From Eunapius fragilis (lineage: Eukaryota > Porifera > Demospongiae > Spongillida > Spongillidae), in contig OY811993.1 of NCBI GenBank assembly GCA_963681505.1, positions 710,562 to 774,561 on the forward strand: 64,000 nucleotides of DNA, in the 5' to 3' direction. The position numbers and the translations under genes are program-made. The notes beneath the pieces are model-generated. The model had not been told where the DNA came from and did not search any database. It saw only the letters and a program-made list of their open reading frames with translations. Every line of letters starts with the position of its first letter. The stretch's first letter is position 1. Below, piece by piece: positions 1-11,440 of this stretch.

Positions 1-436
1 AGTGAATCTATGTAGCACACAACATAACAATTTACAGGGTTTACAGCAAGGGGAATAGGATAGTGTCTTATGGTGGAAAGAGTGTGGACATGAGATGTGT
101 GTATGTTCATGGGTGTGGTTCATGGGTGTGTGTGCCAGCCGTGCAGATGAAATGAAAAATGGTGGGTGTTATATGTGCCAGCAGAACGCATATCCCAATA
201 ATAAGGAAGGGTTACATGTGTTCCAGCCCGCATGTGTCTTTAACTCGACCACGCCTCTCCCATAGCCAAGATGATACACCGTGCACTATATATCATGGCT
301 CTGACGTACTGTAATAGGTTGGGAACCTATAAATGGCCACGTAATGAGTGGCACCCAAAGAGTATGACCAAATCGACAGGGACACGATTTCGACATGATG
401 TTATGCGTGCGTATCAGTACTGGTAGTACGTACCGT
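1..436. repeat. Direct repeat, copy 1
   Basis: This stretch matches 2598-3020 in the same orientation over about 430 bp with many substitutions and small indels. Shared blocks include GTGAATC.ATGTAGCACA, TTTACAGGG.TTACAGCAAGG, GTGCCAGCC.TGCAG and TATATATCATGGCTCTGACGT. The two copies flank the retroelement fragment at 1635-2575. I see no coding sense in it. It may be a dispersed repeat rather than a recent duplication. Confidence 0.85.
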
Positions 437-524
437 ACAATCCTTGTCAACATATTACAAAAATAAATTGCACATCCTCCAAGAAAGAAAGGTTCCAATG
501 CTACACATACACAAACACTCACAT

Positions 525-534
525 CACACACACA

Positions 535-575
<41 letters not shown>
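525..575. repeat. (AC)n microsatellite
   Basis: An almost pure CA run with one CAGACA interruption near its start. The surrounding 437-770 holds no recognisable gene. Confidence 0.95.
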
Positions 576-577
<2 letters not shown>

Positions 578-769
578 AAATTCCAATGCTACTTACAAGA
601 AGAATTAGTGGTTCAGGTGAGGATGACTGTCATGTTTGCTACACATATGACCAAATGCAAAAGCCTATGGAACTCAAAGGTCTGTGACATGTTTGGAAAC
701 AGCACTGCACCAGATCCAAAAACAGACATAAAATATGACACCAAGTGCTGTGATCCTCAGAGGGTTTGT

Positions 770-1030
770 GACGGTATGTCTCATTAATTGCAGAGTCCTA
801 AACACAAAGGCATTAGCCTATCTATTTGCCACCATCTCATGTAAATCAACATTCCATGGGTGACTTCCATGGGTGGCTTTGCATCTGGGCATAGCAAACT
901 GACAGTCATACCCACCAGAACCACTATTTCTAAGTAGCACTGGTTTGTGTGTGTGTGTGAGTGTGTGTGTGTATATGTGTGCATGTGCGTGTGCATTATA
1001 CATGGGCCCCTTCTAGGAATCTGTGCTATT
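770..1030. repeat. Dispersed repeat containing a GT tract, copy 1
   Basis: This segment is related to 11,250-11,440 in the same orientation. Common blocks are GAGGCATTAGC/AAGGCATTAGCC, TTGCCACCA.CTCA, ACATTCCATG and GGCTTTGCAT followed by CATAGCAAACTG, and after the GT tract TACATGG.CC..TTCTAGG. It contains a (GT)n run at about 945-985. No protein is recognised. Confidence 0.7.
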
Positions 1031-1634
1031 TATTTTTTGTGATATTACTTGTAGATCTACCACTCTGTAAGAGGGACTTTACTGGACCTACTTTTGTATA
1101 TAAGCCCGGCAGGAACATTATTCCTGCTTTTCCCAAAAGATAAAGATCAGGGCCCTGGTATAACAAAGGATGGTAATAAATAGTAAGACCTAAGTCTTTT
1201 TAAACCTCTCAATGGTACACACTCAGAGCTTCAGCATATATAGTGATTGGCATGGGATACATGTAGTTGTGAGTGTTGTGTATATATGAGTGTGTGAGTG
1301 TGTAAATGGATGCATGTAATGGAATATGGGACATGAGGCATGGTACATCATGATGTGGCAGGTACTGTGAGACAGGAACAAATAGTCCAGTACATACAAC
1401 ACATTAATCCAGTACATACAACCAATGGGGGTAGGAGTTGGGAGGGGGGCCTTCCTCTGAAAAAATTGTTGGGGCCTCTGCCCCCACAGCCTCCATGCTC
1501 CCATACCACTATGCATAAAACACACAATCCAGTTACACGTGAAAAACACATCAGTCAGAATACAAATAGTTGAGAAAGAGGGTTGTATAGTAGGCCAGTG
1601 AAAGCACTGTAACCAAAAGACATAGTTCAACTAG

Positions 1635-2384
1635 ACATTAAAGGATATTCTTCCACCTTCTCTTGCACATGCCATGGACTTCTCCCAAGAAAAAGGTGCC
1701 TCCACCTGGCTTTCAGTTCTACCACTTGAAGAATATGGCTTTGCGCTCCATAAGGGAGCCTTTCGTGATGCTTTGGCTTTACGTTATGGCTGGAGTCCTG
1801 TGAATGCTCCACTAAATTGTGCTTGTGGCACCCACTTTTCTGTTGAACATGTACTGTCATGCCCTAAGGGAGGGTATCCATCAATCAGACACAACGAAAT
1901 CAGAGACTTAACAGCTGCTCTCTTGTCAGAAGTGTGCCACAATGTATCAACAGAGCCTCATCTACAACCCATAACAGGTGAGGTCATGAGTGGACTCTCA
2001 GCGAATATACAGGATGGTGCGCGATTGGATATTGCAGCAGATGGATTTTGGGGGAGTCGGTTTGAAAGGGCATTTTTTGATGTAAAGGTTTTTAATCCTT
2101 ACGCCCCCTCAAATCAAAAGACTCCTTTATCCGCATGCTACCGTGGCCATGAAAACGAGAAAAAGAGGAAATATGACCAACGCATTCGTGAAATTGAACA
2201 TGCCTCTTTCACTCCACTTATTCTCTCTTGCACTGGTGGCCTTGGGCCTCAAGCCACAACAAGCTATAAGCGTCTGGCCTCTCTGCTATCTGCCAAATGG
2301 AATCAGGCCTATAGCCTAACCATCATGTGGTTGAGATGCCGCCTTGCCTATTCATTGCTGCGAAGTTCAGTTATGTGCATTTGA
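1635..2384 (+). pseudogene. 3' end of a non-LTR-type retroelement ORF (Zn-knuckle plus nuclease-like region)
   Basis: The frame is open from just after a TAG at 1632 to the stop at 2382-2384, and there is no credible start, so this is a 5'-truncated fragment. Counting from the ATG at 1674, residues 49-63 carry C-x-C-x7-H-x3-C, followed by RHNEIRD. GARLDIAA then leads to AFFDVKVFNP. This resembles the Cys/His knuckle plus D...D core of the restriction-like endonuclease end of some non-LTR retrotransposons. I recognise the sequence as the C-terminal part of a reverse-transcriptase-bearing family common in sponge and cnidarian genomes. The RT is absent here. The nuclease identity is inference. 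A second, divergent member lies at 27,355-27,963. Confidence 0.75.
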
Positions 2385-2576
2385 GGGGCACGCTCTCACC
2401 TTGGCCATTATATGTCTGCTACACAACCTCCTCTTGACCTGGTGTCAAGGGAAGCCCTTCTACTTGAACCATAAATTTTGATATTTTGTTTCCTTTTCAT
2501 TTATGTGTATAGTTGCTTACCAATATAATTAAAATTACAACAAAAAAAAGACCGAGAAAAATAAAAAATATATTAA
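2385..2576 (+). other. 3' untranslated tail of the retroelement fragment
   Basis: After the stop there is about 150 bp of non-coding sequence, then A-rich runs (ACAACAAAAAAAAG, GAAAAATAAAAAATATATTAAAAAAAC) just before the second copy of the direct repeat. This fits a 3' end copied from an RNA, with truncation at the 5' side. No clear target-site duplication was found. Confidence 0.5.
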
Positions 2577-2597
2577 AAAAACTAGACAAAGCTTATG

Positions 2598-3020
2598 AGT
2601 GAATCCATGTAGCACATACCAATTTACAGGGTGTACAGCAAGGGGAAAAGAAGTGGAAAGAGTGTGTATAAGTGTGACGTTGGACGTGTGTATGTGTTGG
2701 TTCATGGGGGTGTGTGTGTGTGTGCCAGCCATGCAGAGGAAATGAAAAACGGTGGGCGTTTAAAATATATGTGCCAGATCCCGACAATAAGGAAGGGTTA
2801 CATGTGTTCCAGCCTAGCTACGCTGCATGTGTCTTTAACTCAACCACGCCTCTCCCATAGCCTAGCTGATACACCGTGCACTATATATCATGGCTCTGAC
2901 GTATAGGTTGTGAACCTATGAATGGCCACGCAATGAGTGGCACCCAAAGAGTATGACCGAATCGACAGGGACACATAAATTATGTTGTGCGCGCGCATCG
3001 GTACTGGTAATACGTTCCGT
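2598..3020. repeat. Direct repeat, copy 2
   Basis: The partner of 1-436. This copy has a (GT)n expansion at about 2708-2724 where copy 1 has a shorter GT run. Confidence 0.85.
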
Positions 3021-4790
3021 GTTTTTTGTATGGTGACGGTAACTGAATCCCACACATTTTGATCGCTTAACGAATCTTGTCCATTATAGAAGAGAACCAC
3101 TGACGTTTGTAAGAACGGTGGTACTTCAGTTGTACAGGTTAATACAATGGCATGGGCACGGGAGGTTATTGTATATTCATGTGCTCGGAGTAGCGGGAAC
3201 CAGGTTGCAGTAGGTTAATGGCGCGGAATGAACGAAAAATGTGTAATTACTTTGCACAGCTGTATCTCCGTAACGGATCAAGTAAAAATTAACGAACAGG
3301 GCACATCGATCGGTACAGGACCCCTCTGCGTATAAACCGAATTTGACGTTAATTGAGACGTCCTGCCGAAAGATATGGTCAGTTTGAACCCCAAGGGGTA
3401 TCGGACGTTGCAACACTGGCACGAAGCTAATGCAGGACTCCAAAATCTATTTTACCATATAGAAATGGTGTTGTTGAAAATAGGAAGTCAATGGCGTGTA
3501 CCGTTACGAAGTTATAGCGATTCAAACGTGAGTCATTTTTATAACTTTAAAATTATATAGCGAAGGGCCATTTTCTCGGAGACTGTCCCATATAATTATA
3601 TATATGGGGTCGAGGCAGCGAAAAGGGACCTAGCGCATATTGTAAAATTTTGTTATTGAAATGCATCACGTTTAAATCGCTTAGGGTTAGGGTTATCCTA
3701 ATGGACCAGTTGCGCGTAAGCGATGGAATGTTGATTAAACATTTGATTGAACGTGACGTCACGTCCGGACTGCTAGTCTCTATGTCTTAAAGTTGTCAGC
3801 CCAAGGAACGGTGACGTTTAGTCATGATATTTGCCTTAGCTTTACCAAACCCATAAAAAGTTAATTTTCTGGATCTATTTTTCGTTTTTCAATTCCATAC
3901 AGGTGCGCCCTCCTTTGACTCTCAGTACTGCAGATCAATAACAACTGTACCAAGGAAGTTGTAGAAGGCCAAACAAATATGAACCCAGTATACACTCTAA
4001 CTAGGCAATCATCGTGTTCGATCCTAAAGTTAATCTTTGTAGGTGCATATTCGTTTCTGGAAGTATTTTGAGTTTCTAGATGGGGAGTTACTCTATCTAG
4101 AGCATTAACTAATGATTCAGTCTAAAGGGAGCTAGATTGAACCCATCGATGGATAATGCGCTTAGGCTGTGAGGCATCGTCAACATTGTTGGGCAACTCA
4201 TGCACTTGATAGTCGCTCACTAGTTGTTCTCCGAAATCAGCTACAGAAAGTGGAGTTGTTTAAAGGTGGATGTTGTCACAGAATTGCTGCATGCTTGATG
4301 GTGCCGATGTTACTGACGTTGACAATAGAGAATCTATAGTCGAATTAGCTGCTTATTGGCCTCTCGGTTTTTAGCCCTCATTCTCCGGGGGGGGGGGGGG
4401 GGGAGGTGGGCGAGGATAACCTTTTCCCCGAGGGTAGTTTCGGGGTTGTTATTCGCTTCGCTATTTGGAAAATGTCTGATGGAGCAAACGCGATGGTGAG
4501 GCTTTATATCCTTTAATTGGCTGTAAGGTAAACACGGTAAGCTAGATAGATAGCCGCCTTTCTAGGTTTGTAGGGAATCAATGAAAGGAGGCATTTGGAT
4601 CACCGGACTTGCTGTTGTCACACACTCGGCACCATGTGCCAGGCATAGCTGCTGTTTATTCCTCAAGGTTTCCCAAGGATGGCGGCATTACACGTTGAGC
4701 TCCGTTCAAACAGTAGCAGTCCGGATGTAATTAAGGATGATTAAATTCTTTGTACCTTACGCGCAACTCGTCCATCGGTTAATTCATAGG
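3021..4790. other. Non-coding interval with a short telomere-like repeat and a poly-G run
   Basis: I see no supported gene. Two local features stand out: (TTAGGG)2TTA at 3681-3695, an animal-type telomere motif that may be chance at this length, and a run of 17 G at 4387-4403 that could form a G-quadruplex. A palindromic TATAATTATATATA lies near 3592. Confidence 0.6.
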
Positions 4791-4805
4791 CGGCCCCAGC
4801 GTTTA

Positions 4806-4887
4806 CCGAAGGGAGGGGCCCAACCCCACGAAGGGCGCCAAAGGGGGAGGGGCCAACCCCACAAAGTGCGCCAAAGGGGGAGGGGCA
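4806..4887. repeat. GC-rich tandem repeat, about 36 bp unit, just over two copies
   Basis: The unit reads roughly AAGGGGGAGGGGCCAACCCC followed by ACAAAG.GCGCC. It lies beside a run of GGCCCC-rich sequence at 5015-5095 with the palindrome-like GGGCCCCCC. Such GC-rich islands in AT-rich DNA are typical of transposon ends here, but I could not define an element. Confidence 0.6.
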
Positions 4888-5094
4888 TTATCGATTTTGC
4901 AATCTTAGTCATTTGTTAATCGCTATTTGTACGCTCAGATGAGTGTTAGTAGCTTTTTTACACATAGTTACTCATGTAGTAATCATATTGCAACGCTACA
5001 GCAAAAATTACTTGTAGGGTTGGGGAGCGCCATAACCAGGGGAGGGGGGGTGCCATGGCCCCCTGGGCCCCCCCACTGGGGCCGCCTATGGTTA

Positions 5095-5365
5095 TCTTCA
5101 TGGTACTGTATACGTCTCTACCAGACTGACCAATCAGATACAAGAAGGTGCTGCACTTTTCCTTTTCAGACTTCGCTGACATGCTGAACTGTAAGTATAT
5201 CTCCATCGCCTGTCTCCACTTCCGCCATTTTTCCTGAATAGAAACGCTGTCCGTGGTAAAGAGGTCGAGCTCACTAGGCACTCTCAAAACATCCATTTCT
5301 TCTGACACCATGTAATGTTCTTTGTAGAGACTCGATTCAAATGGATTTCCTACACAACAGCACAA
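5095..5365 (-). pseudogene. LTR-retrotransposon gag-like remnant
   Basis: On the minus strand the frame encodes LRVPSELDL, then W..W...MEIYLQFS, then K..K..TFLYLIGQSGRDVYSTM. Paired tryptophans, the K..K spacing and the L..IG...R.VY ending match the N-terminal capsid region of Ty3/Gypsy-type Gag proteins known from many animals. About 65 residues are preserved. The rest of the frame, toward 4958, runs into unrelated GC-rich sequence. No pol genes or LTRs were found nearby, so this is a fragment. The family assignment is by pattern only. Confidence 0.55.
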
Positions 5366-6750
5366 AGCATGTTACACACCAAAAGAACATGAGCCAAGAT
5401 CACGTGTCTCTAAATCAAATATCACAGTTAGGTATTTTACTACACTTATCAGATCACCTGAGCACCTTTTCTGAACCTTTTAACTGTACACAGCCAAATT
5501 GTGTTTCCTGGGTCAAACCTGTATACATAGCATAAGGTATATGTCACTGTATATGGCTCAAAATGTTGACACAGTCCAGTCCATACTATGGGGAGCAGTC
5601 CTCTGGTGAGACTTGATACACCATACGCTAATCAATATCGTGGCGTATTGGGAACAGACTGATAACATTCTGTACCAGAAATGTGGTTTCCCATATAAGG
5701 ACTTGTTGATAGCTGTTGCTGACAATTGTGATCATATTCTTATTGTCATCGCCATTATTGGAAATCTATTATTAAAGTGTACAATAGACATTATAGCAAT
5801 ACATAGTGTTGCTCCAGTCATGCTCAAATACAAGTCATATCGAGAAATGAGCGGTCAACGGGAAACCTGAAAGTCTGGATTTTGGTCATTTGTAATTGTA
5901 TGCTGTTGCTAATGTTTACCAAGGTTTAAATATGATTTTTGTTTGATTGTTCCGTTTTTTACTTTTGTGTAATATTCAAGAATTGTTCTATTGATTTTGT
6001 ACGGAAAATTATAATACTTGATAATAACTAACCAGCCCTAGGTGATACAACACTTGCGCCAACGGATCTATCTCTATCAGTATCACAGTTCATCAAATCA
6101 GTAAAAAAATGTATCCCTTTATATTGAACTTTTCGCTTCCAAAAAGCAAAATAGTGCTTCCCATAGACAAGTATGCAATGTGCTATTTTTTTGACCTCAT
6201 TACAATACTCCACAAAGAATAATTATTGACACATAAAGATATTTCTAGTTGCGCCATTGGATTACTACTCTTCATACATTCTAGTATTTTATGACAGCTG
6301 AATATAATTTATTTCTCTTAATATGTTCCTTCCTAACAATTTAAAAGTGAACAAGGTCCTCTGTTGGCCATAATAGAATTCACTGCTGAAAAAAAAAATG
6401 GCGCTTACCAGCTGATGTAATCCATGGGCATCGTAATACAAATTAATAACTTGTAGTTATTTTTATCGTGCCCTGTATACATATGGCTAAACAAAAGGGT
6501 CCATAATTAGACAATACCGTAAGCCATTGCGGCTAGATGCGCCATGGCCTCATTGATATGGTGTTTTTTGAGAGAGCTGCATCTTGTTCATTTAACATCA
6601 AATACCTGTTGATCCCTCCCATTTAACTGGTGTATTGTCGTAGTAGAGACTATATGCGCACTCTTCATATCGCAACCCTTAATAACGCGTAGCCAATTTA
6701 TATACGGATATCGTACCAAGCACAGACAAATTCTCAAGACGGTTCAGCAT
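5366..6750. other. Non-coding interval, nothing recognised
   Basis: AT-rich sequence with scattered short open frames that lack any recognisable motif. No repeats longer than about 15 bp were noticed. Confidence 0.5.
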
Positions 6751-7094
6751 GGCCGGCGGAGCGCAGCAGGCAACCCAGGCAATTGCCTGGGTAGATTTTT
6801 GGGCTTAAAAAGTAAATTAAATAAGCACGGCTCGTTCCAATTCAAGTCTTCGGCTGTGTCGCGATCGGCTCTGTACGGTAGGCTCAGCATCGTCCTGGAG
6901 AATAATGTAAGGGCCATGGCCATGTTAGCTAGGTTTATTGACTCCTAGTGTCTCAATTAAGGTTTATCTTTTAATTTTAAATAAATAAATAAATATACGG
7001 CTTACGTACTATTAAAAAAACAACCTAGTTTCATGACACATACTTAAAAAGCTTCCTCCTCTTGCCTGGGTTGAAATTTAGACCTTCCGCCGGC
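6751..7094. repeat. Small inverted-repeat element with a perfect internal palindrome
   Basis: The ends pair as GCCGGCGGA...CAACCCAGGCAA at 6752-6782 against TTGCCTGGGTTG...TCCGCCGGC at 7061-7094, with unequal spacers. The left end also holds the perfect 20-bp palindrome ACCCAGGCAATTGCCTGGGT at 6773-6792. The size and structure suggest a MITE-like element. No target-site duplication was identified. Confidence 0.5.
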
Positions 7095-7475
7095 TCTGGG
7101 TTGGTATGCCGCATCGTAAACTACACTGTACAGAAACACTATTCAGATGCAATCATACTTTTTTTTCATCACACAATAAACGGCTTTGCTTTGCATAATG
7201 CGGCTTCTGTTGCTTTGTTCGGTCACATAGCCTAGATGTAACACCACGTTGACCAGCTCCAGAAACGTTGCAGAGTCTATGGAAGCCTTCTGATGGCTAT
7301 ACGTAAGAAAAGGAAGGCATTCTATCAATGTTCAGAGTTACGATAAGTATACATCCCCTGACGGCACCCACTGGAAGTGCCATTACATGTAGGTGCTGAT
7401 TCACAATAGGACTGTACTTGTGACGTGTATGAGCAGTACTTTGACAGTGTAGTTATAAGTGTAAACAGAATTATT

Positions 7476-8190
7476 AAGGAGGGGAGGGAGAAGGGAGGGG
7501 AGGAAGGAGAGTGAGGAGAGGGGAGGAGGGAGGGAGGGAGAGAGGAGGGGAGGAGCAGAGGAGAGGAAGAGCAGAGGAGAGGAAGAGCAGAGGAGAGGAG
7601 GAGCAGAGGAGAGGGAGGAGTGAGGAGGGGGAGAGGAGGGAGAAAGGGGAGGGGAGAGAGGAGGTAGGGCAGGGAGGAGAGGGAGGGAAGGATGAGAGGA
7701 GGGAGGACAGGGGAGGGAAGAGAGGGGAGGGAGGAGAGGAGAGGGAGGGGAGGAGAGGAGAGGGAGGGAGGGAGGGAGGAGAAGAGAGGGAGGGATGGAG
7801 GGACGGAGGAGAGGAGAGAGAGGGAGGGAGGAGAGGAGATGGGAGGGAGAAGAGGGGAGGGAGGGGAGTGGAGGAGATGAGAGTGGAGGGAGGAGAGGGG
7901 GGAGAGGCAGGGAGGAGGGGGATGGGAGGGAGAAGCGGGGGAGGGTAGAGGGTAGGGAGAGAGGGGAGGGAAGAGATGGGAGGGAGAAGAGGGGAGGGAG
8001 GGGAGTGGAGGAGAGGAGAGGGAGGGGAGGAGGGGGAGAGGCAAGGAGGAGAGGGGAGGGAGGAGAGGGGAGAGAGGGGAGGGGGAAGGAGAGGGCAGGG
8101 AGGGGAGGAAGGGAGGAGAGGGAAGGAGGAGGGGAGGGAGGAGAGGGGAGAGGAAATACAGGAGAGGTGAGGAGGAGGGGAGTAGAAGAG
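7476..8190. repeat. Polypurine (GA-rich) tract of about 0.7 kb
   Basis: The plus strand is almost entirely G and A in GGAGGGA/GAGGGGA/GGAGAGG blocks with imperfect sub-repeats such as GAGCAGAGGAGAGGA. Both strands are open over long distances only because the composition has few stop codons, so the Arg/Glu/Gly-rich and Ser/Pro/Leu-rich frames are not genes. This mirror-repeat-rich tract could form triplex DNA or G-quadruplexes. Confidence 0.95.
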
Positions 8191-9648
8191 AAGCTACTAC
8201 TAATGGTTTCACATTTATTTATACCCATTATGTTAAAATTGCCGCAGCCTATTTCCACTTAGAATGTTGAGAACAGGAATAGCCACTGGATTGGGGTCAA
8301 AGTAGTCACTACCTCCCCATAACATATGGGTAGGCACACCTCAGTATTGTAGGTAAAGATACCGGGGGATGCAGTCTCAATGAGGGAGACACTAAGAGGA
8401 GGATGTCTAAAACAGGAGGCTGCTTGATGATGGCTAGGACATTGATCTGAATGGTACACCCTCCAGCCCATACGCACATGTATTTTAAATAGTTCCCAGA
8501 GCTCAAACCACAGTATACATGTACATATACTTCACATCATCATGCGTATACCATCGCGAAGAAAAGTATGGCTACAGTTCCATAGTATGTGTTGTAAGTA
8601 CCTTCTTTATCCTTTTCTTCTGTGCTTCCAACTGGGGAGCAGAATTTGTCACGTGGTCGAAAAAGTACGTTGAAGTCGATGCGTTCGTCCAAAACTGGCC
8701 GGGCCGTGGAGAGAAAACTAGGCCATGTGGCTTCTACTAGAACAAAGGTACTTCATATGTATGGCATGTATGGCTTTTAAATATTGAACACGTTAACACG
8801 TAGTGGTAATAAGGTTGTTAGTTGTCAAGGGTGGTTGCTAAGGCATTACGCCACTTTTTCAATATTTCAATAGGTATGTATGCCTTTTGATACGGCCGCA
8901 TAGGGCTGTTACGCTTCCTCAAGGTCTACGACCTGGACCGCTGCATGGCTGAAAGCAACATTTATCTTTGAAGGTGCGTTATATACGCAGTTACTGAATT
9001 ACCGCTACATGTATTCACAAAATGAGCTCAATCTGTGTGCGCATCATTTAGAAAGCATTCATGCACATACGAACTAGGCTCGAACAGTAAACGGTTTGGA
9101 CTTCCTATTTTCCACAGACCATTTCGCTATGGTAAAATACATTTTTGGGTCTTACTCTAGCTTTGTGCCAGTATTGCAAACATTTTGTAAATTTCTATAT
9201 GCATCATCGATGAAGGTTATTAGGAATTTGTATTACAAAATTAAGGTACGATGTTAACATGTTCCAATGATGACTGGTCCAGTACCTGATAATTACGAAC
9301 AAACAGCACAGATATGTAAACTACTAGTCCTTCTCCAGTTTGAGTGTACTCCTAGCAGCTGTTCCGTTTTCTCTGGCAGCCTCTCATCCTTTTAACTCTG
9401 CATCTCCTGCCTGCTGGAAACTGAAACCATTCGGTTTTCCAATTCATGCCTGCATTGATGGGTAAATCTTGATGTTTTGTGTGAGCCATTATAAGTATGT
9501 CTTCTTATTCCTAGGTTCTCAAGGAAGGTTATGTGAGCTAAAGTGTGCTCATCCAATAATGATCCTCTTGTTATTTTTTTCTGGAAACGATTCTGAAGCT
9601 GGAAGGTAAATTAGGGTTGTGCTTTGTTGCAATACATAAAGGCACATA
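8191..9648. other. Non-coding interval, no gene supported
   Basis: A short plus-strand frame at 8519-8740 includes a hydrophobic stretch but no recognisable family or splice context. The rest is AT-rich with nothing identified. Confidence 0.45.
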
Positions 9649-9720
9649 GATTGAAGGATGCACGTGACAGTCTATTGAAGGATGCATGTGACAGTCGTTT
9701 GAAGGATGCATGCGACAGTT
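9649..9720. repeat. 24-bp tandem repeat, three copies
   Basis: Unit TTGAAGGATGCATGTGACAG plus four bases, repeated three times with a few substitutions, immediately upstream of the first exon of the integrase-core-like gene. Confidence 0.8.
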
Positions 9721-9741
9721 GTATTGGTTACAAATTTTCAG

Positions 9742-10301
9742 TCTTTGGTTGAGGATGGCCTGTATGACCCTGATGATCTACTTCAGCGATACGGAATGTT
9801 AGTGTCATCAGAAAATGTAAATTTTATTTGACCCTATAGTCATGTTGCAGGGTTTGTTTTCACACCATTGATTCAAAACGACTTGGACGAGTTCAAGGCA
9901 CGTTGGAACACTCACAGGATTAGATATAACAGATCTGCAGACTGTCCCTATGATGTTCCTAATGACCTGTACAATCTTGGAGGACACCTAGGTAAGACTT
10001 GCACTGAGGTGTGGTTGCTACATTACTCCGGTACTCTACAGGTGGGCCTTTCGTGGAGTGCAAGAAGCCTGTGGATGCTCAAGAGCTGGCATACTGCTTT
10101 GCTACACAGACTTGTAGGGATCTGCCATTATGCCCTCCTGAATTTGAAACACTGGTGAGCACCGGGCTGTTGCCAGATGTATTCAGGTTATCCAAAGAAG
10201 ATACCACTAACATAAACTGCAAGGGCTACTTGGCAATTGCACTGGACACTATTGTTGATGACCTCTCAATTGCACTGGACACTATTGTTGATGACCTCTG
10301 A
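9742..10301 (+). CDS. 3' exons of a gene with an integrase-core-like C-terminal region
   Basis: Three coding blocks are visible. Block 1 (from 9742, after TTTTCAG) reads SLVEDGLYDPDDLLQR. Block 2 (9851-9991) reads FVFTPLIQNDLDEFKARWN, then HRIRYNR, and ends at G|GTAAGA. Block 3 (10,042-10,301, after CTCTACAG) joins block 2 in phase and reads GPFVECKKPVDAQELAYCF before a TGA. The pattern F.P.I...L.EF...WN.HR is that of the end of the rve/integrase core found in transposon-derived genes of cnidarians and fish. I could not define a donor for block 1 that keeps phase, so the gene may be damaged or my boundary wrong. The C-terminus ends in a tandem duplication of an 11-residue segment. The catalytic residues would lie upstream and were not found. 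Confidence 0.5.
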
Positions 10302-10350
10302 CCTAATCTATGTTAAATTGTTATGAGCTGTTTTGATTGGTTCTCCTGTA

Positions 10351-10354
<4 letters not shown>

Positions 10355-10394
<40 letters not shown>
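10355..10394. repeat. (GT)n microsatellite
   Basis: About 20 uninterrupted GT dinucleotides downstream of the integrase-core-like gene. Confidence 0.95.
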
Positions 10395-10396
<2 letters not shown>

Positions 10397-10434
10397 ATAG
10401 TACTGGCTCAGTCATAGAGAAATTTCGCAGCTTG

Positions 10435-10575
10435 CTCATGGAGAAAATAAAGCGTATACATTGGGACTAAGCCAACTATTAGTTTTCATAGCGGTTGCTA
10501 TGAACACTGATGGTTTCTTTAGTTACCAATGTATATGCTTTATTTTCTGTATGATCGAGCTGCGAATTTTCCCTA
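10435..10575. repeat. Inverted repeat around an AT-rich core
   Basis: GAGAAAATAAAGCGTATACA at about 10,440 pairs with TGTATATGCTTTATTTTCTG at about 10,529, and AGCCAGTACTG at 10,582 mirrors TAGTACTGGCT at 10,398. Read outward, the two arms also share GAAATTTCGCAGCTTG and GAGCTGCGAATTTTCC. This looks like a short palindromic element of about 190 bp. Confidence 0.6.
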
Positions 10576-10774
10576 TGATCGAGCCAGTACTGTACCAGGT
10601 TGCATTTGGAGCATCCAAGTCATGACGGCAACTTGGAAAAAAAGTTGTACCAGTCCTATAAAACAGCAGCCACAAAAGTGCAAAGGCTTTCATATCAAAA
10701 CATAGCCTGTTCCTATCAACTGGACTGGTGTTTGCTGGTTTGGTGTGTTGTTAATGTACAGGACTGGCGTGTTA

Positions 10775-11100
10775 CAAGCATGTACTGGACTGATGTGTTG
10801 TATGTACTGGACTGGTGTGTTGTATGTACTGGACTGGTGTGTTGTATATACTGGACTGGTGTGTCGTATGTACTGGACTGGTGTGTCGTATGTACTGGAC
10901 TGGTGTGTTGCATGTACTGGACTGGTGTGTTGTATGTACTGGACTGGTGTGTTGTATGTACTGGACTGGTGTGTTGTATGTACTGGACTGGTGTGTTATA
11001 TGTACTGGACTGATGTGTTGTATGTACTGGACTAGTGTGTTGGTCTGGTGTGTAGAAAGTTCTGTACAAGTGTGTTTTATGTACTGGACTGGTGTGTTCA
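10775..11100. repeat. 22-bp minisatellite, about 14 copies
   Basis: Unit TGTACTGGACTGGTGTGTTG plus TA, with few substitutions. Because 22 is not a multiple of 3, each strand gives nearly the same open peptide in all three frames. These are not genes. Confidence 0.95.
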
Positions 11101-11249
11101 TAAGAATATAAGTGTGTTGTCTGTACTGTTGTATGCACTGGATGAGTATGTTGTATGTGTGATGTACCTACTGGATTGCAATGTGGCACTGTGATCCAGA
11201 AACAATGGCACCAAGTACTCTGATTATGGGTGGGTGTGTCTCACTAGTT

Positions 11250-11440
11250 CCTGTGTCCTACATGCAGTGCAGAGGCATTAGCTATTAGCTGGCCTATCTG
11301 CTTGCCACCACCTCACATATTTCTACATTCCATGTGCTAAATGACTTAAATGAGAGGCTTTGCATTTCGTCATAGCAAACTGTGTGTGGGCTTGTGCGCG
11401 CGTTTTTTTTGTTATGTACATGGTCCATTTCTAGGGGTCT
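11250..11440. repeat. Dispersed repeat, copy 2
   Basis: The partner of 770-1030. The GT tract of copy 1 is replaced here by TGTGTGTGGGC...GCGCGCGTTTTTTTT. Copy 2 continues into a GC-rich block near 11,640-11,710 that resembles 1420-1500. Confidence 0.7.

Noticed and set aside
4378..4420. G17 run considered as an assembly gap or vector junction
   Set aside because: Flanks are ordinary AT-rich genomic sequence and similar runs occur elsewhere in the window.
7325..8262. Long frames on both strands (Pro/Ser/Leu-rich and Arg/Glu/Gly-rich)
   Set aside because: They arise from a polypurine tract with almost no stop codons; there is no splice or start context and no non-repetitive peptide.
10600..11189. 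Repetitive frames rich in Tyr-Trp-Thr-Gly or His-Thr-Ser-Pro
   Set aside because: Translations of the 22-bp minisatellite; the same peptide appears in several frames.
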